From a virus: 44,466 nt of DNA. Positions 39,248 to 44,466 of the stretch are shown here, piece after piece. The translations under genes and the position numbers were made by a program. The notes under the pieces were generated by a model, which saw nothing but the letters and a program-made list of their open reading frames with translations, searched no databases and was not told where the DNA came from. Each line of letters opens with the position of its first letter. Within the stretch, counting starts at the first letter, position 1. Location of the stretch: IMG/VR virus record IMGVR_UViG_3300027736_000079, positions 1-44,466 of that record; one strand, written 5' to 3'.

Positions 39248-39264
39248 GACACCTCGCCACGGGT
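39246..39264 (+). promoter_or_regulatory. TTGACA-N13 element before head-tail gene, phage B
   Basis: TTGACA (39,246-39,251), 13 bases ending GGGT, then ATG at 39,265. The 13 bases differ from phage A at several places but the spacing and final GGGT are kept. Confidence 0.5.
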
Positions 39265-39588
39265 ATGTCGCCCGACGCGATCCGCACCTTCACTCTCACC
39301 GCCGCCGCGCTGCGCAATTCCGCCCTTGGCCACACGGCCACCTTCCGCAGCCAGCCCCTTCGCGTCGTTCTCTCGCCCATCGCCATCGGCCTCGATCTCG
39401 AGACGGGCGGACTTCGCCAGGGCGGGGAATTCACTTGCCGATTTTTGGCAACATCCCTGAGCACCCCGCCGCGCCGTGGCGAGCAGATCCTTGTCGGTGG
39501 CAAGGCCTACACGATCCAGACCCTCAAAGAGGTCATCACCACCCCAGGCGAATACGTCGCCATGATCTCCCCCGGCTCCTCCTTATGA
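39265..39588 (+). CDS. Head-tail connector/adaptor protein, phage B
   Basis: A 107-residue homologue of 2619-2942, the same length but with well under half of its residues identical. It keeps GLDLETGGLRQGGEFTCRFL and PPRRGE. The abrupt change from near-identity upstream to distant homology here marks the mosaic boundary. Its stop overlaps the next start. Confidence 0.65.
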   Translation: MSPDAIRTFTLTAAALRNSALGHTATFRSQPLRVVLSPIAIGLDLETGGLRQGGEFTCRFLATSLSTPPRRGEQILVGGKAYTIQTLKEVITTPGEYVAMISPGSSL

Positions 39589-39989
39589 ACGCAGCCCTTG
39601 AACTCGCCATCCGCGATTGGCTCCTCGCCGATCCCGACCTTGCCGACATCGTGATCCTCACCGGACAGAGCGCTGAGATCATCCCCGGCGATCAGCCCGT
39701 GATCGTCGTTGGCCTCGACTCCAACACGGTCCTCGTTGCCAACATATCAAAAGCCATTGTCTCGCTGGTATTGGCCACACCCTGCGAACTGGAAGGCGGC
39801 CTCGACGCCCACCAAGCTCTCACCTCCCGGCTGCATTCGCTCGCCGTCCCACCGAACGACCTCGCCGATTATTTCCCCGCCACCTTGCGCCTGGCTGGAT
39901 CTGTTTTGACGTCGATCAACAACTCCATTTCGGAAGGCCGGTGGCTTTGCACGTTGCAAATCTCGCTCGGCCTCGTCGCCGAAATTTGA
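39585..39989 (+). CDS. Tail completion/terminator-like protein, phage B
   Basis: A 134-residue homologue of 2939-3337, sharing EIIPGDQPVIVV and the end VAEI. The ATG overlaps the previous TGA. The TGA falls inside TTGACA at 39,985. Phage B has no equivalent of the small 3355 gene and continues with the tube-like pair after a 28-base A-rich leader. Confidence 0.6.
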   Translation: MNAALELAIRDWLLADPDLADIVILTGQSAEIIPGDQPVIVVGLDSNTVLVANISKAIVSLVLATPCELEGGLDAHQALTSRLHSLAVPPNDLADYFPATLRLAGSVLTSINNSISEGRWLCTLQISLGLVAEI

Positions 39990-40017
39990 CACCCGCAAAT
40001 TAACGAAACCCACCACC

Positions 40018-40335
40018 ATGCCATCTACCACTCAAACTTTTGGAATCACCGGCATCTCGAGCGCCAGCTTGCTCGTCAAGTCGATGGAGCACACCAAGTC
40101 AGCGCAAAAAACGGAACTCCAAGGGCCGACCGGTGAGACCGTCGCCGTTGGCTATTATGGCTTCAAAGAAGAGCTTTCCATCTCCGCCGTAGGCGATCTC
40201 ACAGCAGCGCAAAGCGTAGGCGCCACATTGGCTCTCACTGGGGCTCCTGCTGGCACTTGGAAGATCGATTCCATCTCCACCAGTCGCTCGCTCGAGGGCT
40301 TTGCCGAAATCCAAATCTCTGCCTCCAACTCCTAA
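40018..40335 (+). CDS. Small beta-rich tail protein, possible tail tube, phage B
   Basis: The product has 105 residues with alternating strands and the end SISTSRSLEGFAEIQISAS. That ending resembles the ending of the next gene (VVVSKSSDGFAKVKIAAT), so the two are probably paralogues. It occupies the slot of 3606-3914 in phage A. A tail-tube role is likely but not proven. Confidence 0.5.
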   Translation: MPSTTQTFGITGISSASLLVKSMEHTKSAQKTELQGPTGETVAVGYYGFKEELSISAVGDLTAAQSVGATLALTGAPAGTWKIDSISTSRSLEGFAEIQISASNS

Positions 40336-40340
40336 TCATT

Positions 40341-40700
40341 ATGGCCGCAAAATTTTTCTCAACGCAAACGACCGAATTCGGAATGTCCGACGAAGCCGGG
40401 CTGATGGTTCAGTCGTTCTCCTACGACGTGTCGTCCGACAAAGCCGAGGTCATGGACATCTCCGGCGACATCGTCCAAACGCACCGTTTCAACAAAAAAG
40501 CCTCGATTTCCATCGAGGGCCTTGCGTCCTCATCGTCCGTAGAGGTCGGCGACGAGATGGCCTCCATTGCCAATACCGCGATGGGCCAACTCGGAGGCAC
40601 GATCCTCGTTGATTCTGTGGTCGTTTCCAAAAGCTCCGACGGCTTCGCCAAGGTCAAAATTGCCGCGACGCAATACGACCTCACGCTCACCGAGCAATAA
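40341..40700 (+). CDS. Second small beta-rich tail protein, phage B
   Basis: This 119-residue protein starts at ATG 40,341, five bases after the previous stop. It has EVMDISGDIVQTHRFNKKAS and ISIEGLASSSSVEVGD followed by strand-rich sequence. It corresponds to 3917-4237 of phage A and is followed by a terminator, so most tail-tube transcripts would end here. Confidence 0.5.
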   Translation: MAAKFFSTQTTEFGMSDEAGLMVQSFSYDVSSDKAEVMDISGDIVQTHRFNKKASISIEGLASSSSVEVGDEMASIANTAMGQLGGTILVDSVVVSKSSDGFAKVKIAATQYDLTLTEQ

Positions 40701-40715
40701 AATACCCACGCCGCT

Positions 40716-40748
40716 GGCTCCCCGGCTAACCGGGAGCCGCCCTTTTTT
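40716..40748 (+). terminator. Rho-independent terminator after tail-tube genes, phage B
   Basis: GGCTCCCCGG (40,716-40,725) pairs with CCGGGAGCC (40,730-40,738) with one bulged C and a CTAA loop, followed after GCCC by TTTTTT. The corresponding place in phage A has only a stem without T-run. Confidence 0.85.
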
Positions 40749-40768
40749 GAGAAATAGAACCCGAAATA

Positions 40769-41161
40769 ATGAACCGCTCCTACACGTCCACCGGTAACCT
40801 CAAAGCCGCATCGGCACTCGCCACGCTCGGATTTGACTTCCACGAATCCACTCCCTGCGTCCGCATCGCCCGCGAAGATGGCAAGGAATCCAGCGCCTAC
40901 TGGGTCGCCGAAGATGGCCCCCGAGGCATGCGCGCCAGTAAGGTCATCCACTGGATGACCAAAGGCCACGCCGAGCTCGAGGAGTCCGACGCCGAGCACC
41001 CCGTCAATTACATCCGCGCCGGATTTATTAACCGCGAGCGTCTCATCGATCTTCACCACGACACGACTCGAACGATTGAGATCCGCCGCAACGGCAAAAT
41101 CCTTCTTCTCTCCGAAAACGCCACGCAGGAAACGCGGCAAAAATTCGCCAAGTTTTTCTAA
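40769..41161 (+). CDS. Hypothetical tail-region protein, phage B
   Basis: A 130-residue protein with a leader lacking Shine-Dalgarno bases. It has LATLGFDFHESTPCVRIARE, ASKVIHWMTKGHAELEES and a basic strand region (EIRRNGKILLLSEN). No family is recognised. It lies before the chaperone gene like 4289-4792 of phage A, but sequence similarity is not evident. Confidence 0.55.
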   Translation: MNRSYTSTGNLKAASALATLGFDFHESTPCVRIAREDGKESSAYWVAEDGPRGMRASKVIHWMTKGHAELEESDAEHPVNYIRAGFINRERLIDLHHDTTRTIEIRRNGKILLLSENATQETRQKFAKFF

Positions 41162-41178
41162 AAACCAAAACCAAAAAA

Positions 41179-41577
41179 ATGAAAACAAAACAAAAACCCA
41201 ACGACAACGATTTTGCAAAAGACGACGACGCACTCCGCCTCCAAGGCATGCGCCCCGGGTCCACCAAAGTCGGCGACCTCAAGCTCCGCCGCTTTGTGCC
41301 AGGCACCATCGACATCGTCCAGAGCAACAGCACGGGCAAAAAGGGCAACTTCTGGTCGGTCGCCGCTTTCGGCTACGTTCACACCGTCCCGCTCGACGAA
41401 GTGCTCGAGATCGCAGACAACCCCGACGCCTTCTCCCGCGCCGTTCGCAAATGGCATATTGAGAATTTTGAAACCCTCGAATCTCAAGCCGCGCTCACCG
41501 AGGCCGTGAAGCTCGAGTTCGAGCGCATCAACGCATCGGAGTCCACCTCAGCCACGGGCAACTCGTCGGGAAACTAA
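41179..41577 (+). CDS. Tail assembly chaperone, short (gpG-like) form, phage B
   Basis: This 132-residue protein, the same length as its phage A counterpart, has an A-rich leader (AACCAAAAAAATG). It contains LKLRRFVPGTIDIVQ and a helical C-terminal half ending SATGNSSGN. The slippery heptamer GGGAAAC (G GGA AAC, 41,568-41,574) lies directly before the TAA stop. Confidence 0.75.
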   Translation: MKTKQKPNDNDFAKDDDALRLQGMRPGSTKVGDLKLRRFVPGTIDIVQSNSTGKKGNFWSVAAFGYVHTVPLDEVLEIADNPDAFSRAVRKWHIENFETLESQAALTEAVKLEFERINASESTSATGNSSGN

Positions 41578-41795
41578 ACAGCCCCAACTGGCTCGCCTCT
41601 TATGTTTACCAAGTCGCGAAACTTACTGGTTGGGGCCATCACGCCATTTTATTCGAGGTCCCATTCACGGCAGGACTGCAACTCCTGCACGCAGACGCCA
41701 CCGCGCAGGGAGCACCCAAAGCCTGGAAGCGCAATAACACCGCAGCCGCTTTTGACTTGGCCAGCGATATAGAAGCTGTCTTTGCAAAACTATGA
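41179..41795 (+). CDS. Tail assembly chaperone, -1 frameshift (gpGT-like) form, phage B
   Basis: Slippage at GGGAAAC would join 41,179-41,574 to 41,574-41,795, giving 205 residues. The extension reads LNSPNWLASYVYQVAKLTGW, then GHHAILFEVPF and ends DIEAVFAKL. Much of it, from the slip to past 41,750, has no ATG start of its own in this frame, so translation by frameshift is the simplest reading. WLAS...LTGW matches WLAS...KTGW in the phage A extension. Its TGA overlaps the next ATG. Confidence 0.78.
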
Positions 41796-42409
41796 GCCAA
41801 TCCCTTTCCATGTCAGTCGCCAACCTCGGCCTTATGCGAGCCTTCGATGAGATCGCAAAGGCCGCCGGCGTGACTTACAAGGAAGTGGTTCGCAGCGAAG
41901 CAGCCAAGATCCTCGAAGCCGCCTCTAGGAACACCCTAGCTGCACAAGTGCAACTCATAGAAAAAAACGTCAATGCGGCACCACGGCGGAAGCTTAATGG
42001 CAAGCTCTACAAGATGTCTTGGAAGCTGCCCGATGCCGTGTGGGCAATGGCGCAAGCTCAGATCTCCGCCTCCATCAAGCGCCGCAAAGCCTCTCGGGGC
42101 CTTGCCAAGAAAAGCTGGATACAAGTTGCACAAAGCATCGGCCTCTCAGTGAGCGCACCACGCTACGTCGAAGCCGCCACTACTAAAAACGGCGACTATC
42201 CGGGCGACGGCAAAGCCACAGAGGAATCCAACGGCTCGGACTTCGCCATCGTCCTCCGCAACTCTCGCACCTACTCGCCCTCGGTCTTCGATGCCATCCG
42301 CAAGGCCATGAATGGACGCGAGAAATTCTTCCGCAAAAACATGGAACTCGGCGTCTTTAAGAGCATCGAAACCATCGCCGCAAAATACCCCGGCCTTTAC
42401 ACAAAATGA
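41792..42409 (+). CDS. Hypothetical tail protein upstream of tape measure, phage B
   Basis: A 205-residue basic, helical protein (SIKRRKASRGLAKKSW) between the chaperone extension and the tape measure. The ATG at 41,792 overlaps the stop of the frameshift product but not that of the short form, which itself supports the frameshift. It may be distantly related to 5410-6189. The function is unknown. Confidence 0.6.
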   Translation: MSQSLSMSVANLGLMRAFDEIAKAAGVTYKEVVRSEAAKILEAASRNTLAAQVQLIEKNVNAAPRRKLNGKLYKMSWKLPDAVWAMAQAQISASIKRRKASRGLAKKSWIQVAQSIGLSVSAPRYVEAATTKNGDYPGDGKATEESNGSDFAIVLRNSRTYSPSVFDAIRKAMNGREKFFRKNMELGVFKSIETIAAKYPGLYTK

Positions 42410-44466
42410 GCGAAACCCTCGAAGTCAAAATAGGCGCATCCGACGCCGGATTAGAAGCCACCCTCAAGACCGTCCAATCGGAATTGGCAAGGCTGGACAC
42501 CAAGATCAAAGGCGGCGACCTCTCATTCAAAGAGCTCGACCAGACGATGCGGAAGATCGCTCAGACCGAAGGCCTCGAGAAGAAACTAAAATCCATGGGC
42601 ACCGACGCCGCCGGCACCTCGCCGAAGATCGACGCCCTCGGTGGCGACCTCAAGGCCATGGGAGCCAAAGCCGAAGACGCAGGCGAGAAAGGCCACATGA
42701 GCCTCGGCAAGATCGGCCTCGCCGCAGGCGTCGCCGGTGCCGCCGTTAAGGTTGGCATGATGGCAGTCGAAGCCGCGTTTGCCGCAGCGAATGGAGTCAT
42801 CAACGCATTCGGTTCAGCGATCACGAAAGCCGCCGATTTTCAACAACTGGAAACGAGTTTCAATGTGCTGATTGGAAATACGACGCTCGCAAAAACATTT
42901 TTGGAAGACCTCACATCCTTCGCGGCATCAACTCCGTTCACGATCCCAGGCCTTGCGGACGCGTCAAAGACTCTCCTTTCATTTGGCGTCATGTCATCAG
43001 AAGTCCTCCCAATCGTGTCCATGCTCGGTGACGTTGCTCAAGGCAACGAAGAAAAACTAAAATCCCTAGCCTTGGCATTTGGAAAAGTCGAATCACAGGG
43101 CAAACTCACAGGCGAAGAACTGAACCAGATGATCGACTCTGGCTTCAATCCGCTAGATACCATTTCGCAAAAAACAGGCAAGAGCATGGGCGAGCTCCGA
43201 AAAGAAATGGAGCAGGGAGGCATTACATCGCAGATGGTGCGCGATGCCTTTACAGATGTCACTTCCGAAGGTGGCAAATTCTTTGAAATGACGAAAAATC
43301 AGGGCCTGACATTCAACGGTGTCATGTCCACCATGCAGGATGCCGTAGATGACCTCTACCGGCGCTTTGGTAAGCCAGTAATTGAGGCTCTGACTCCGAT
43401 CATTCAAAAATGGTCTGAGCGAATAGCCGAGATCGCACCACTCTTTTCAGAAATTGGCGCAGCCGTCGCAAATACAATCACCTTTTTCTCGGACCTTGTG
43501 GACAAGGTTCTGAATGTCGATTCCGCCGTCAGCAATTTAAGCAGCAGCATCTCGGCCATCTCCGGTGGAGAATATGCCGCCGGCATCGAAAACCTTTTTC
43601 TCTCCATGAAAGTGTGGGCCATGGAAACAGGGAATGAGATTTACAAGTATTTAGGAGCAGCATTTACAACGGCAGCAGATTTTTTAGTAACTACACTCGG
43701 GCCATCTAGCGCAGGGTTCGCCCTACTTGAAACGGGATTTAGCATTCTTGCCGGCAAAGTAAAAGTAGAGCTTTTAGCTGGTATTGCTTCCGCGATGGAA
43801 GGAATGGGGCCGTTGTTTGCAAATGGAGCCAAAACTGCAAAATATCAAATGGAGACAGCTGCTAACTCTGTCAAGATGTTGACATTTGGACTTGGAGCAC
43901 AAGTTGAGCTTGTGCAAGAGCAGATGACCGAAGCAGGCGCAGCATTGCCAAAATCATTTTCTGAAAATTACAAAGATGTACCTCCGCTTTTTGATGACAT
44001 CAAATCAACTCAAGATCAGATCGACGCGAACAATGCAAAGATCGCGGCTTCTACAAAAACAATTGTATTGACTGACGAGGAGGCCGTTGCAGAAGCCAAG
44101 GCCTATTTTGACCAGTGGAAAAAAAGCAATGACCTTAAAGAGCAAGCCATCGCTCGCGCACTTGAAGAAAAGAAAATAAAATCCGAAGCTCTCCAGTTTG
44201 AGCTCGATCTCGCCACAGCAAAAGCGACAGGCAACCAAGCCGAGATCAAAGCCCTCGAAGAGCGCAAGGTATGGCTCGATGCTTGGCAAAAAGCAGTAAA
44301 GGAAGGAATGGGAGACGAGCAAGCCAACGCCTTCGCAGACGCCATGCTCCGCACCAAGCAGATCACCGACAGCATTTCGGGCAAAGACATCATCATCACC
44401 GTCACCACTACGGTCGAAGACAAGCGCTGGAAGACACTTCTCGCCGAGATCAATAGTGCCACGGCC
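42406..44466 (+). CDS. Tape measure protein, phage B (N-terminal part)
   Basis: The frame is open from ATG 42,406 to the window end (687 codons) and continues beyond. A coiled-coil start (EATLKTVQSELARLDTKIKG) and hydrophobic segment (IGLAAGVAGAAVKVGMMAV) lead into a conserved tape measure domain: FNVLIGNTTLAKTFLEDL, FAASTPFTIPGL, SLALAFGKVESQGKLTGEEL and QMIDSGFNPL. The second half is less GC-rich than the rest of the tail genes. It shows no clear relation to tape measure A, so the two tails probably differ in length. Confidence 0.9.
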   Translation, partial: MSETLEVKIGASDAGLEATLKTVQSELARLDTKIKGGDLSFKELDQTMRKIAQTEGLEKKLKSMGTDAAGTSPKIDALGGDLKAMGAKAEDAGEKGHMSLGKIGLAAGVAGAAVKVGMMAVEAAFAAANGVINAFGSAITKAADFQQLETSFNVLIGNTTLAKTFLEDLTSFAASTPFTIPGLADASKTLLSFGVMSSEVLPIVSMLGDVAQGNEEKLKSLALAFGKVESQGKLTGEELNQMIDSGFNPLDTISQKTGKSMGELRKEMEQGGITSQMVRDAFTDVTSEGGKFFEMTKNQGLTFNGVMSTMQDAVDDLYRRFGKPVIEALTPIIQKWSERIAEIAPLFSEIGAAVANTITFFSDLVDKVLNVDSAVSNLSSSISAISGGEYAAGIENLFLSMKVWAMETGNEIYKYLGAAFTTAADFLVTTLGPSSAGFALLETGFSILAGKVKVELLAGIASAMEGMGPLFANGAKTAKYQMETAANSVKMLTFGLGAQVELVQEQMTEAGAALPKSFSENYKDVPPLFDDIKSTQDQIDANNAKIAASTKTIVLTDEEAVAEAKAYFDQWKKSNDLKEQAIARALEEKKIKSEALQFELDLATAKATGNQAEIKALEERKVWLDAWQKAVKEGMGDEQANAFADAMLRTKQITDSISGKDIIITVTTTVEDKRWKTLLAEINSATA

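Larger units (their letters stand above)
36621..39251. repeat. Head-gene block, copy B of the duplication
   Basis: This is the counterpart of bases 1-2605. The offset is 36,620 bp at the portal end. Most differences are silent third positions; the protease coiled coil is the one strongly different stretch and adds 21 bases. Similarity ends after the terminator at 39,209. Confidence 0.95.

Noticed and set aside
1-44466. The window as one circular phage genome read past its start
   Set aside because: The ends would have to be identical over the whole overlap. Only about 2.6 kb is near-identical, with scattered silent differences, and the following genes are different.

Overview
The window is temperate tailed-phage DNA throughout (lambda-type siphovirus gene order) and every base is close to a gene. 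Almost all genes are on the + strand and most are joined by ATGA or TAATG overlaps. The lysis cassette (lipoprotein spanin candidate, inner-membrane coiled-coil protein, holin, M15 peptidase) points to a Gram-negative host. Many operon-leading genes lack a Shine-Dalgarno sequence and instead have A-rich leaders. That would fit Bacteroidota or the Verrucomicrobiota/PVC group better than Proteobacteria, but the host assignment is weak. No ordinary host genes are present apart from the 3' half of a tRNA-Leu(UAA) gene.

The layout suggests two related phages joined head to tail. Phage A occupies bases 1 to about 19,830: the portal C-terminus, ClpP-type protease/scaffold, major capsid protein, head completion and tail-tube genes, tail chaperone with a -1 frameshift, tape measure, distal tail and fibre genes including a glycosyltransferase, and lysis genes. 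At about 19,829-19,882 lies a tRNA-Leu 3' end, flanked by copies of CGGGTAACA, which reads as an integrase attachment site. Phage B starts with the integrase at 20,022. It continues through a control region (ribbon-helix-helix and HTH genes, operator repeats), very small genes, recombination (Bet/RecT annealing protein, RecE-like nuclease, SSB-like protein), replication (initiator-like protein, six 11-bp iterons, DnaB-like helicase, RuvC-like resolvase), packaging (terS, ParB-like gene, C5 methyltransferase, terL), portal, protease, capsid and tail genes, and runs off the end inside its own tape measure gene.

The portal C-terminus, protease, capsid gene and following small gene therefore occur twice, 36,620 bp apart. 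They are nearly identical, but the similarity collapses just after the same terminator in both copies. The later tail genes share order but little or no sequence. A simple wrap-around of one circular genome would give identical ends, so two tandem prophages at one tRNA site, or an assembly join between two co-occurring relatives, are the two explanations to separate.

The most interesting signals are: the tandem-prophage junction; TTGACA exactly 13 nt before an ATG or GTG start in five packaging/head genes; canonical slippery heptamers in both unrelated tail chaperone genes, one feeding an extension that has no start codon of its own; an iteron array with palindromes that looks like a replication origin; a recent 255-bp in-frame duplication in tape measure A; and a ParB-methyltransferase pair between the two terminase genes.
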